A DNA stretch of 10,467 nt from an uncultured Bacilli bacterium (GTDB lineage: Bacteria; Bacillota_I; Bacilli_A; RF39; UBA660): positions 1 through 10,467 of the forward strand of contig CANRGQ010000045.1 of NCBI GenBank assembly GCA_947630195.1. The letters are read 5' to 3'. Of the stretch, positions 1 through 6,967 are shown in pieces; position 1 is the stretch's first letter; every line of letters begins with the position of its first letter. The position numbers and the translations under genes are program-made. The notes under the pieces are model-generated. The model saw only the letters and a list, made by a program, of their open reading frames with translations, was not told where the DNA came from and made no database searches.

Positions 1-48
1 ACCGATCGGGTATGAACCGATTGCTCTAGCCAACTGAGCTATCTCGCC
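1..48 (-). tRNA. tRNA-Met (CAT), elongator type, 3' part outside the window
   Basis: Read on the minus strand from position 48, the sequence gives a 7-nt acceptor strand GGCGAGA, then TA, a D arm with GCTC/GAGC stem, and an anticodon stem ATCGG/CCGAT around the 7-nt loop TTCATAC, so the anticodon is CAT. The last four bases in the window (CGGT) begin the variable region; the T arm and 3' acceptor strand lie beyond position 1. The anticodon stem lacks the three consecutive G-C pairs of initiator tRNA, and the first acceptor base is G. The loop TTCATAC matches Firmicute elongator tRNA-Met better than tRNA-Ile2, whose loop usually ends in AA. The identity as elongator is therefore likely but not proved without the 3' half. 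Confidence 0.93.
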
Positions 49-59
49 AAGACAAAAAT

Positions 60-88
60 ATCTTACCATAATATTAAGAATATTACAA
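60..88 (-). promoter_or_regulatory. Promoter of the tRNA-Met gene
   Basis: On the minus strand there is a -35 element TTGTAA (88-83), a 17-nt spacer, and a -10 element TAAGAT (65-60) preceded by TG at 68-67, giving an extended -10 (TGnTAAGAT). Initiation about 7 nt downstream would leave only a few nucleotides of 5' leader before the mature tRNA end at 48. The promoter lies in the 50-nt gap after the upstream unknown gene, so the tRNA can be transcribed independently. Confidence 0.6.
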
Positions 89-98
89 GTGAAATAGG

Positions 99-719
99 TT
101 AATTTTTCTTTAATGTTTTACTTAAAACTTTAGTATCTTTGGTATAAAAGTCCTCTACTATTTGGATGTATTCTAAAGATAAAGTATCTATTAATTCAAA
201 TTTAATTAAAGATAAAAGTTTTTGATAATAACTATCAGTGCTTTGTTGATTATTGTTTAATTCTTTTTGATTTAATAAATTTTCTAATTCTTTTAACCTT
301 TGTTGTCTTTCAAAAATATTATCCGCATTTAAATATTCTTGATTTACTTTATTAATTTCTTCATCAAAAGATACTTTGGCTTCTACTTTATAATTTAATA
401 TTTCATCTATAATAGTTGCATCTTCTTTTAATAATCTATCAATTAGTTTTATTAAATAAGGCGGCTCATATTCATCAAATGTATATAAATAAATATCTTT
501 AGTTTCTTCGAAGTATTCTTTTTCAAAAGCAAACATAGACTTATAATTAAAAACTAAACTTTTATCTGTAAAATGAGGGGGATAATGATTATAATATTCT
601 CTATGAATTATAATACTACAATTATGAATGATATCCTCTCTTAACTTTTCTATTTCTTTTCCATTATAATTAACTTGATACTTTAGTGCTACTTCATTAT
701 CTACTTTAAAATAAAACAT
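99..719 (-). CDS. Uncharacterised 206-residue protein
   Basis: I do not recognise this protein. It is acidic to neutral and soluble in appearance, with no signal peptide or membrane segment. The N-terminal part (1-115) mixes short beta-like stretches (for example NCSIIIHREYYNH near 33-45) with a DEYEPPYL segment near 82-89. Residues about 117-160 are rich in E, K, Q and N and look like a helical coiled coil, followed by a short helical tail. The reading frame is open to 737 through TTG and GTG codons, but I choose the ATG at 719 because GGTGA lies 5 nt upstream and because a likely -10 element (736-741) overlaps the earlier codons. It is divergent from the 700-residue gene and lies upstream of the tRNA. 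Base composition matches its neighbours. Confidence 0.75.
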   Translation of the reverse strand: MFYFKVDNEVALKYQVNYNGKEIEKLREDIIHNCSIIIHREYYNHYPPHFTDKSLVFNYKSMFAFEKEYFEETKDIYLYTFDEYEPPYLIKLIDRLLKEDATIIDEILNYKVEAKVSFDEEINKVNQEYLNADNIFERQQRLKELENLLNQKELNNNQQSTDSYYQKLLSLIKFELIDTLSLEYIQIVEDFYTKDTKVLSKTLKKN

Positions 720-735
720 ATCTATCACCAATACC

Positions 736-744
736 AATATAACA
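736..744 (-). promoter_or_regulatory. Possible extended -10 promoter of the 206-residue gene
   Basis: The minus strand reads TG-T-TATATT from 744 to 736, an extended -10 element with one mismatch to TATAAT. No good -35 hexamer is seen at the expected distance. Transcription would start around 729, leaving a leader of about 10 nt before the ATG at 719. Confidence 0.4.
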
Positions 745-810
745 TAAAAATAAGAATGAAATATCTACGATTTGGAGAATTAAAGAATTATTTAGCATAA
801 CACTAAATTC

Positions 811-839
811 TTGCCTTAACCTTTAATATATGATAAGAT
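811..839 (+). promoter_or_regulatory. Promoter of the 700-residue protein gene
   Basis: There is a -35-like TTGCCT at 811-816, a 17-nt spacer, and TAAGAT at 834-839 with TG at 831-832 (extended -10). The predicted start near 846 lies just before the AAAGGG ribosome-binding site at 851-856. Each hexamer matches the consensus at four of six positions. Confidence 0.5.
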
Positions 840-864
840 AGACTTTACAAAAAGGGTTTTGGTT

Positions 865-2967
865 ATGAAATTATTTAATATATTTAAAAAACAAGAAATA
901 AAATCTATAACTAAAGAACTAATAAGTTTAAATTCTTTGGCGAGTGTTCCTACAAAAGATTATTTTAAAGATAATAATCAAGTTTTGTTGTTAATAAATT
1001 TATATAAAAAAGAATATTTAGAAATCCTCATTAAAGAAAAAGTATTAACAAGCAAAGAATTAAAAAGTAACAAATTACAAAACGAGTTAAAAATGATTCA
1101 TAATTTAATTGAACAAAATACTTTAGCGGATGAACTATTTGAAAAAGTTTTCTTTAATGAAGAAGATAAAGTAAAAACTTTAATTAAATTACGAAAATTT
1201 GCTATCTATAATGAAAAAATAATTACTTTAGAAGAAGAAATAGTGAGTAGAATAATTGCTTTAAAAGAAATATTAAAAAAGACATTTTTAAATAAACAAA
1301 AAAGAGCAAGTATTATAAATGAAGTAAATAATTTAACTAATACCTTTGTTATTTTAATGAATCAAAAAGAAATATTAAAATTATGTTTAAATAATTATGG
1401 TTTGAAATGTTTTGCTATCTTAAAAGAAAAAGATAAAGTAAAAGAAGAAGAATTAATCAAAATGCGAAAAAAAGAACTAAATGAATATCAAATACAAGCT
1501 TTTGGCAAAACAATTTATAAACTAAATGACTTAAATGATATGGCAAAAGTAGAAGTTGCTTTAGAAGAATATGTTTATAATTATAAAAGCCAATATGTTT
1601 CATTATGGGAAGAAATAAAATTGTTTTGTTATTCATTAGAAAAAGAATTAAATACGCAAAGAATCGATTATGATAAAGTTTATAAGAAGATTTTAGAATT
1701 TGAAAATAGGTGTAAAATCCTTTATGAATTTGGTAAAAATATTATTGATAAGGAAGATTTAAAAAAATTGTATCGTTTAAAATTTAAACTTATTATTAAT
1801 CAATGTGAAAATGTTAAACCAGTGTTAATAAATCCTTTTGTAAATGAAAAAACATCTAAATTAGAACTTGAAACTTATGAAGAAAAAATCTTTGAATTAA
1901 TAAATACTTTAAGTGATGAGAAAACTGGGGTTAATACGATATATAAAACTTTTACGGACAAATCTTTTAAATTAATAAATTTATTAAAAAAAGAATTACA
2001 AGTAGATGGCAAATATGATGCTCTAGATATATTAAAAGATAAATATAAATTAAATTTATTAATTGCTTTTGCCAATCATAAAACTATATCTAAAATAATG
2101 GAAATATATAAGTTAATTTATGTTAAAAAATCTGATTATACTGAAATTAATTTTTATGAACCAGACTTTATATGGGATGAATATTTACCTTTAGAAACCA
2201 TTAATGAATTAAAAATAATGCAAAATCAAACGAAAGATTTAGATTTATACTTATTTTTAAAAAAATATTATTCAAACAATTTTAAAGAAATTTATTATTT
2301 GCCAGAAGGATTAAAAAAAGTAGGATATTTGAAAGAAAGTTATAGTGGTGATACTAAAACTCCGGAAGAAATGAAAGAAATTAATAAATTTGTTGAAAGA
2401 TTTCGCCAAAATATGACTGGCAAAACTGTAGTTTTTCCTAAATCTTTAAAATATGTTTGGGGTGATTTAATCGGAGATACTGAATTAAAAGCCTTGCGGT
2501 TAAATGATGAACTAGAATGTTTCAATTTTAATTTTAATCCAACTGCAAATGTAGAAAAAATGGCAATACCAGCTTCAGTTTTACCCTTTAATTATGGTTA
2601 TCATATGCAATTAAGAAGTAAATTAAAAGAAGTTTATTTCCTGGACTTTAAAAAATCATGTTTTTATAATAATATTGAAAATTTAAAAAGTGTCTTGGGA
2701 CCACATATAAAAATAAAAAGAGACAAATGGTGTGAAGCTTTTAATTATGAATTAACTATTGATAGAATAATAATTCTTGATAATAGTTATCCTAATTATC
2801 CTAATAAAATAATATTAGAAAAAGAAGAATGTCAAATGACTATTTCTGACTTTAATGAAACTGATTGGAAATATCAAGTAATAAAACATATAAATAATTT
2901 AATATTGGAAAAAATTGCGGAATATCCACGCAACTACTATACGAAAAAATTATTTGGTAGAAATTGA
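865..2967 (+). CDS. Uncharacterised 700-residue helical protein, possible degenerate leucine-rich region at C-terminus
   Basis: No family is recognised with confidence. I use the ATG at 865, not the TTG at 859, because AAAGGG (851-856) then has normal 8-nt spacing. There is no signal peptide or transmembrane segment, so a cytoplasmic protein is likely. Residues 1 to about 420 are almost wholly lysine- and glutamate-rich predicted helix with leucine heptads, such as the stretch near 185-235. From about 470 the character changes. Segments such as LPEGLKKVGYL (about 479-489), VVFPKSLKYVW (522-532), and later pieces with IPASV (568-572) and SKLKEVYFLDF (585-595) resemble the 'P-x-S/G-L-K-x-V' units of BspA-type leucine-rich repeats, but they are irregular. 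A cluster of tryptophans and cysteines lies around 615-670. Gene context gives no clue. The stop is TGA, which supports use of the standard code. Related proteins may exist as lineage-specific hypotheticals. Confidence 0.85.
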   Translation: MKLFNIFKKQEIKSITKELISLNSLASVPTKDYFKDNNQVLLLINLYKKEYLEILIKEKVLTSKELKSNKLQNELKMIHNLIEQNTLADELFEKVFFNEEDKVKTLIKLRKFAIYNEKIITLEEEIVSRIIALKEILKKTFLNKQKRASIINEVNNLTNTFVILMNQKEILKLCLNNYGLKCFAILKEKDKVKEEELIKMRKKELNEYQIQAFGKTIYKLNDLNDMAKVEVALEEYVYNYKSQYVSLWEEIKLFCYSLEKELNTQRIDYDKVYKKILEFENRCKILYEFGKNIIDKEDLKKLYRLKFKLIINQCENVKPVLINPFVNEKTSKLELETYEEKIFELINTLSDEKTGVNTIYKTFTDKSFKLINLLKKELQVDGKYDALDILKDKYKLNLLIAFANHKTISKIMEIYKLIYVKKSDYTEINFYEPDFIWDEYLPLETINELKIMQNQTKDLDLYLFLKKYYSNNFKEIYYLPEGLKKVGYLKESYSGDTKTPEEMKEINKFVERFRQNMTGKTVVFPKSLKYVWGDLIGDTELKALRLNDELECFNFNFNPTANVEKMAIPASVLPFNYGYHMQLRSKLKEVYFLDFKKSCFYNNIENLKSVLGPHIKIKRDKWCEAFNYELTIDRIIILDNSYPNYPNKIILEKEECQMTISDFNETDWKYQVIKHINNLILEKIAEYPRNYYTKKLFGRN

Positions 2968-3004
2968 AACAACTAGGAATAGATTTCTCTAGATAACTTA
3001 ATAA

Positions 3005-3033
3005 TTTTGCTATGAACAAAAAAGTATTATAAT
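3005..3033 (+). promoter_or_regulatory. Promoter of the 156-residue protein gene
   Basis: A perfect -10 TATAAT lies at 3028-3033. The -35 region is weaker: TTTTGC at 3005-3010 gives a 17-nt spacer, or TTGCTA at 3007-3012 gives 15 nt. Transcription from about 3040 would start just ahead of the AAAGGA ribosome-binding site at 3043-3048. Confidence 0.5.
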
Positions 3034-3057
3034 ATTTAAAAGAAAGGAACTTATTTT

Positions 3058-3528
3058 ATGGATGGAATGGTTTATATTAATTTAGAAACTGGAGAAATAA
3101 AAGACACAACTGAAGGATATATCCATTGTGATAGAGAAATTAGTAAAGCTATATATAACTTAAACAAAAAAGGTTATTTAACTAAAGCCTCTTGTGCTGG
3201 ACATACCCGTTTTGCTATTTATGAAGAAAATAATTGTGATATTGATTTTTTAGAAGAAGTAAAAAATAATCCTTTATGTGAAATAATTGAAGTTAGAGAA
3301 AAAGATTTTGACTATTATTGGAAAGCTCAAATAACTTCTATTTATGTGATGTTTAAAGAAAAATATCAATTTTCTACTCTACCTGAAGGTTTTAAATTAG
3401 AAAGTGATGGTATAATTGAACATATTGTTTATTTTTATCAAAATGGAAAATTGCGAAGAAGAAAAGATATTCAAAGAGAACTTAACCAATATCAAAACAT
3501 TTTAATAGAATGGACGGAAAAATTATAA
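3058..3528 (+). CDS. Uncharacterised 156-residue protein with SCxGH motif
   Basis: The function is not known to me. The ATG at 3058 has AAAGGA 9 nt upstream; a second in-frame ATG at 3067 is less well placed. The N-terminal half has a recognisable layout: a helix with 'ISKAIYNLNKKGYLTKASCAGH' character (residues 28-49), in which a helix leads to GY-x-T and then C46-A-G-H49. Similar 'LN-x-K-G-Y-x-T ... SC-x-GH' segments occur in small proteins of Firmicutes and their phages, where the cysteine and histidine could be catalytic or metal-binding. Residues 95-115 are probably beta strands, and the C-terminus is basic (KLRRRKDIQ near 130-138). No signal peptide or membrane segment is seen. It stands alone between the 700-residue gene and rpsD, and no clear terminator follows before the rpsD promoter. 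Confidence 0.8.
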   Translation: MDGMVYINLETGEIKDTTEGYIHCDREISKAIYNLNKKGYLTKASCAGHTRFAIYEENNCDIDFLEEVKNNPLCEIIEVREKDFDYYWKAQITSIYVMFKEKYQFSTLPEGFKLESDGIIEHIVYFYQNGKLRRRKDIQRELNQYQNILIEWTEKL

Positions 3529-3544
3529 AAAACACCTAGCATAA

Positions 3545-3572
3545 TTGACAAATTTAATAAATATAGTATAAT
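3545..3572 (+). promoter_or_regulatory. Strong sigma-A promoter of rpsD
   Basis: Both hexamers are perfect consensus: TTGACA at 3545-3550 and TATAAT at 3567-3572, with a 16-nt spacer. Transcription is expected to begin at about 3579-3581, giving a leader of about 155 nt. A consensus promoter suits a ribosomal protein gene whose output is trimmed by feedback. Confidence 0.85.
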
Positions 3573-3580
3573 AATTATGC

Positions 3581-3735
3581 AATTAATTTGGCAGTGAGTT
3601 ATTTAAATTGTAATGTGTTATAAAAGTTAAAAGTAATTAAAGACTGCCTTTAGTGAAATTAGAAAAATATAACTCCCTACAACTATAAATAATTCAAAAA
3701 CAAATATTGTAAATAAAAAAGAAAGGAGAAATATT
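3581..3735 (+). promoter_or_regulatory. rpsD leader RNA with pseudoknot (S4 autoregulatory element)
   Basis: The untranslated leader contains two crossing complementary pairs. GGCAGT at 3590-3595 pairs with ACTGCC at 3643-3648 (6 bp), and GAGTTAT directly after it, at 3596-3602, pairs with ATAACTC at 3669-3675 (7 bp). The helices interleave, so together they form an H-type pseudoknot with stems adjacent on the 5' side. Known biology: rpsD of Bacillus subtilis is repressed by S4 binding to its leader. I infer that this is the matching element. The pseudoknot ends well before the AAAGGAG site at 3722-3728, and no terminator hairpin is seen inside the leader, so the mechanism is probably not attenuation by a classical terminator. 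Confidence 0.72.
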
Positions 3736-4338
3736 ATGGCAAGATATACTGGACCTAGTTATAAGAAATCTAGAAGACTTGGCTTCTCTACTTTAGAAAA
3801 TGGTAAAGATTTAGCTCGTCGTCCTTATGCTCCAGGTATTCATGGAAAAGATAGAAAAAAGAAATCTAGTGAATATGGTGTCCAATTACAAGAAAAACAA
3901 AAAGTTAGATTTATGTATGGCTTAACGGAAAAACAATTCCATAAAGTTTTTGAAAAAGCCCAAAAGATGCCAGGAATCGCTGGGGAAAATTTACTTATGT
4001 TACTTGAAAGTAGATTAGATAATATCGTTTATCGTTTAGGTATGGCTAGAACTAGAAGAGCGGCTCGTCAAGTTGTTAACCACGGACATATTTTAGTTAA
4101 TGGTAAAAAAGTTGACATTCCTTCATACAGAGTTATGCCAGGAGATACAATAAGTGTTAAAGAACATTCTTTAAATCATGCTGGTATTTTAGCCTCTGTT
4201 GAAGATAAAGTAACTGTTCCAGCATATTTAGAATTTGATGCTAAAAAACTTACAGGAAAATATGTTAGATTCCCTGAAAGAAGCGAACTTAATCCAGAAA
4301 TTCAAGAACAACTTATTGTTGAATTCTACAACAGATAA
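3736..4338 (+). CDS. rpsD: 30S ribosomal protein S4
   Basis: This is S4, a primary 16S rRNA-binding protein that nucleates assembly of the small-subunit body and, in Firmicutes, represses its own synthesis. At 200 residues it is the usual Firmicute length. The N-terminus [16 protein letters not shown] is typical. The N-terminal domain has no cysteines, so this is the zinc-free (C-minus) form. The S4 RNA-binding domain starts at about residue 91 ([20 protein letters not shown]) and runs through [17 protein letters not shown] to about 155. The C-terminus ends in the usual [14 protein letters not shown] tail. AAAGGAG at 3722-3728 is 7 nt from the ATG. The gene is a single-gene unit with its own strong promoter, regulatory leader and terminator. 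Confidence 0.98.
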   Translation: MARYTGPSYKKSRRLGFSTLENGKDLARRPYAPGIHGKDRKKKSSEYGVQLQEKQKVRFMYGLTEKQFHKVFEKAQKMPGIAGENLLMLLESRLDNIVYRLGMARTRRAARQVVNHGHILVNGKKVDIPSYRVMPGDTISVKEHSLNHAGILASVEDKVTVPAYLEFDAKKLTGKYVRFPERSELNPEIQEQLIVEFYNR

Positions 4339-4348
4339 TGAGTATATT

Positions 4349-4376
4349 AAAAGGCTACCGTTTGGTAACCTTTTTT
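4349..4376. terminator. Bidirectional terminator between rpsD and ymfH
   Basis: The plus strand reads AAAAGG-C-TACC, loop GTTT, GGTA-A-CC, then six Ts. This is a stem of about 10-12 bp with one C/A mismatch, followed by a T-run. The run of A bases on the 5' side gives a matching T-run for the opposite strand, so the hairpin can also end the leftward operon, whose last stop codon is at 4385. Confidence 0.88.
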
Positions 4377-4384
4377 CATTTGCT

Positions 4385-5656
4385 TTAATCTAGAGGTTTT
4401 AAAATTAAAATACTTTGCTCTTTCGTATCCAAATGTTTTAAAAATTCTTTGACATCTTTATAAGTAATATTTTCATATATTTCTTTTAAATTAGGAATAA
4501 TGTCGCCATATGATAAGATTTCTCTTTGAATAAGACTATTGACTCCTTCGACATCTTCATAATCTAAGATAAGGGTCGCAATATTAGCATTTTTGGTTCT
4601 AGTAAAAGTTTTCTCATCAATTTCTAAATGATTTAATTTATCTTTAAATAACTCTAAAACTTCTTCTTTTAATTCACTATCAATTGTAAACATTAAAGTG
4701 ACATAATCATCAAATATATCACAAGTATAACTTAAATCACTAATAATTTCTTTTTCAAGGAGATAATCTCTAAAATCACTCGTTACTCCAAAGTTAGCTT
4801 TTAATATTAAAGACATCATAATCCGAATATGTAAATCATCATAACCTTTAAAATTACTTTTAGGTATTTTTATACCAACTTTAATTTTTTTATTGGTAAC
4901 ATTGATATTTACTTCTTCATATTCCACTCTTACTTTTTTACTTTCCTTTGGAATTATTCTTTCCGGATTTAAATACTTCGGAAATTTTTTATTATTTTGA
5001 TTTTCTTTTAAAGAATCTATTAATTCATAAGGATTAAAATTACCAGTTACCACTAAAAACATATTTTCTGGATGATAAAAATTATTAAAGACTAATTTGA
5101 TATCCTCTAAAGTTATCTTTTTAACATCTTTAGCACTTCCGGTAATTAAATCTTTATAAGGATATTCATTAAAAATATTATCTAAATGTTTAAAAAGCAT
5201 AACGGTATAAGGGTCATCTTCCCCCATTTTGGCTTCCTCTACAATTATACCCTTTTCATTTTTAACAATGCTTTTGGTAAAATAATCATTTTGAACAAAA
5301 TCTACTAAATGAATCACATTATCTTTAGCATTAGAGGTGCCTAAAACTTGATAATTGGTATAATTAAAAGTCGTAAAAGCATTGGAATCACTTCCCATTT
5401 TAAAGAAATAATCATGAGCCGTGGTATCTTTACTTTCATTAAATTTAATGTGTTCTAGAAAGTGGGCTACTCCTTTGGGTACTTCATAAGTTTTACCATT
5501 CATTTGAAATTTATTAAATATGGAACCATATTTAACTGATAAAGTTCCATAAAAAGTATTAACATCTTTTTTTACCCACATATAAACTTTTAGACCATTG
5601 GAAAGTTTTTCATAATAAATGGTTTCATTTAAACCTTTAAGATTAATTTCTTTCAT
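4385..5656 (-). CDS. ymfH: M16 family zinc peptidase, YmfH/YfmH-like
   Basis: This is a 423-residue single-unit M16 (insulinase-type) metallopeptidase. The inverted zinc motif HxxEH is present as H65-F-L-E68-H69. The VEEAKM segment at 139-144 is the likely site of the third zinc ligand (E140 or E141). The downstream D-x-P, GNF and C-terminal 'FGVTSDFRDYLLEK' region follow the family pattern. There is no signal peptide, so it acts in the cytoplasm. In Bacillus the YmfF-YmfH pair lies next to ymfI and is named in connection with 5-aminopentanol modification of elongation factor P; whether it has that role here is unknown. Its ATG overlaps the ymfF stop codon by one base (TAATG), and GAGGAG inside the end of ymfF serves as the binding site, so the two are translationally coupled and likely form a heterodimer. 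It is the last gene of the leftward run. Confidence 0.9.
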   Translation of the reverse strand: MKEINLKGLNETIYYEKLSNGLKVYMWVKKDVNTFYGTLSVKYGSIFNKFQMNGKTYEVPKGVAHFLEHIKFNESKDTTAHDYFFKMGSDSNAFTTFNYTNYQVLGTSNAKDNVIHLVDFVQNDYFTKSIVKNEKGIIVEEAKMGEDDPYTVMLFKHLDNIFNEYPYKDLITGSAKDVKKITLEDIKLVFNNFYHPENMFLVVTGNFNPYELIDSLKENQNNKKFPKYLNPERIIPKESKKVRVEYEEVNINVTNKKIKVGIKIPKSNFKGYDDLHIRIMMSLILKANFGVTSDFRDYLLEKEIISDLSYTCDIFDDYVTLMFTIDSELKEEVLELFKDKLNHLEIDEKTFTRTKNANIATLILDYEDVEGVNSLIQREILSYGDIIPNLKEIYENITYKDVKEFLKHLDTKEQSILILKPLD

Positions 5657-6933
5657 TACTCCTCACCCCCATTATCACTAGCATCTTGAATATAAACCGT
5701 ATTTAAACTTAAACTCTTGGCGCATTTAATCACATCTTCTCTTTTTACTTTTTGAATTAAAGTACTTCTTTCTTCAAGTAAAGGCATATTATCAAAAACA
5801 TGGAAAATATAATTACTTAAAATAGATACATTATTATCACTACTCATTTTTAAAGAAACCGCTAAATTCTTCTTGGCATCTTCTAAAGTAGTATCTAAGA
5901 ATTTTCCCTTTACCATTTCACTAACCGCTTTTTCAATTAGTTTTCTTGCTGTACCTACATTTTTCTTATCTAAAGATACTTCAATAACTAATAACTCATC
6001 ATATTTTAAATATAAACTTCTAACCGCATAGCATAAAGAGTTTTTCGAACGCAGGCTTTCATAAAGTTTACTCGTAATACCACCCGAACCAAATATATAA
6101 TTAAAAACATAGAAAGCACTATTACGCATTTCTTTAGTTAAATCTTTAATATTATAAACCATAACTAAAGTACTTTGGACAAAATTAGATTTTTCTTTTA
6201 CTACAAGAGGTTTCTTTCTTAATTTATTATTTACAATTAATTTCGGTTTGCTTATTTTTATTACTCTATTTATATAACTATCTTTAATTATTTTCACTAT
6301 TTCATCCATCTTATAATTACCAATAACAAAGATATCACAATTAGAAGTCTTCAATAATTCAAGGTAAGCTTCATATAAAGTATGAGGAGTAATATTTAAA
6401 ACTTCTTCTCTTTCTCCAAAAACTTTAAAAGAACTAGGAGAGGTATTATCCATTTTTTCTAACGCTTTAATAATGGCAAGTCTATCTGAGGATTCTTTTA
6501 AACTTTCAATTTCTTCGAGTAATCTTTTTCTAATAATATTAAAGTTAGTTAAATCAAATTCTTTATTTTTAACTTTCGGATTATTAATAACTTTAAAAGG
6601 GAAAGATACAGCTTCTTTTAAATAATCGGGATCATTTATATATTCCGGGTCAATAAATTCAAAAATAAAGGAAATGGTATATAAATTACCCGTTTTATTG
6701 GTAACCCCATAAAAAATAGATTTATATAATTCTTCTAAACGAATGGCCATATCTTTTCTTCTTTGGTAGTCTTTAGAACAATCAGTTAAAATATCACTTA
6801 AAAAAGTAAAAAGAGGTAATTCTTCTTTTTTTACTTCTCTTCTAAAGATTATTTCCATTCTAATAGTTTTAAATTTATCAGTTTTAATGGTATGAATATT
6901 ATAAGAATCACAATCATATTTTTTATATTCCAT
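5656..6933 (-). CDS. ymfF: M16 peptidase-like protein without zinc site, YmfF/YfmF-like
   Basis: This 425-residue protein has the two-lobed M16 fold but no HxxEH. The equivalent stretch, about residues 40-56 (PLFTFLSDILTDCSKDY), carries no zinc ligands. The C-terminal lobe keeps the substrate-binding signature FGSGGITSKLYESLR (281-295) followed by an N-S-L-C-Y-A-V segment, as in the non-catalytic partner of M16 heterodimers. It is therefore the expected inactive partner of the HxxEH protein encoded directly downstream, as in the Bacillus ymfF-ymfH pair. The start ATG at 6933 has GAGGTGAG just upstream. A 34-nt gap separates it from the dNTPase gene and contains a possible promoter. It is cytoplasmic, with no signal peptide. 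Confidence 0.88.
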   Translation of the reverse strand: MEYKKYDCDSYNIHTIKTDKFKTIRMEIIFRREVKKEELPLFTFLSDILTDCSKDYQRRKDMAIRLEELYKSIFYGVTNKTGNLYTISFIFEFIDPEYINDPDYLKEAVSFPFKVINNPKVKNKEFDLTNFNIIRKRLLEEIESLKESSDRLAIIKALEKMDNTSPSSFKVFGEREEVLNITPHTLYEAYLELLKTSNCDIFVIGNYKMDEIVKIIKDSYINRVIKISKPKLIVNNKLRKKPLVVKEKSNFVQSTLVMVYNIKDLTKEMRNSAFYVFNYIFGSGGITSKLYESLRSKNSLCYAVRSLYLKYDELLVIEVSLDKKNVGTARKLIEKAVSEMVKGKFLDTTLEDAKKNLAVSLKMSSDNNVSILSNYIFHVFDNMPLLEERSTLIQKVKREDVIKCAKSLSLNTVYIQDASDNGGEE

Positions 6934-6953
6934 AACTCACCTCTTTACTAGTT

Positions 6954-6962
6954 ATTATAACA
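6954..6962 (-). promoter_or_regulatory. Possible internal promoter for ymfF-ymfH
   Basis: The minus strand carries TG-T-TATAAT from 6962 to 6954, a perfect extended -10 element, in the gap between the dNTPase stop codon and the ymfF start. No recognisable -35 is seen. A start near 6947 would leave a leader of about 13 nt containing the GAGGTGAG site. Confidence 0.4.
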
Positions 6963-6967
6963 TAAAT

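Noticed and set aside
1..48. Initiator tRNA or tRNA-Ile2 (both also CAT)
   Set aside because: The anticodon stem ATCGG/CCGAT lacks the three G-C pairs of the initiator, and the TTCATAC loop fits elongator tRNA-Met better than Ile2; the missing 3' half leaves some doubt.
1875..2075. Minus-strand open frame of 66 codons
   Set aside because: It lies wholly inside the 700-residue gene on the opposite strand, with no ribosome-binding site and no family resemblance; it is a shadow of the AT-rich coding strand.
2340..2525. Minus-strand open frame of 61 codons
   Set aside because: It is fully inside the 700-residue gene, with composition expected of an antisense frame and no start signals.
2788..2805. 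Two tandem TTATCCTAA units
   Set aside because: They encode a YPNYPN stretch in frame in the 700-residue protein; two copies of 9 bp are not a meaningful repeat array.
2973..2992. CTAGGAA ... TTCTCTAG possible hairpin after the 700-residue gene
   Set aside because: The pairing needs a bulge, has little GC and has no T-run, so it is not supported as a terminator.
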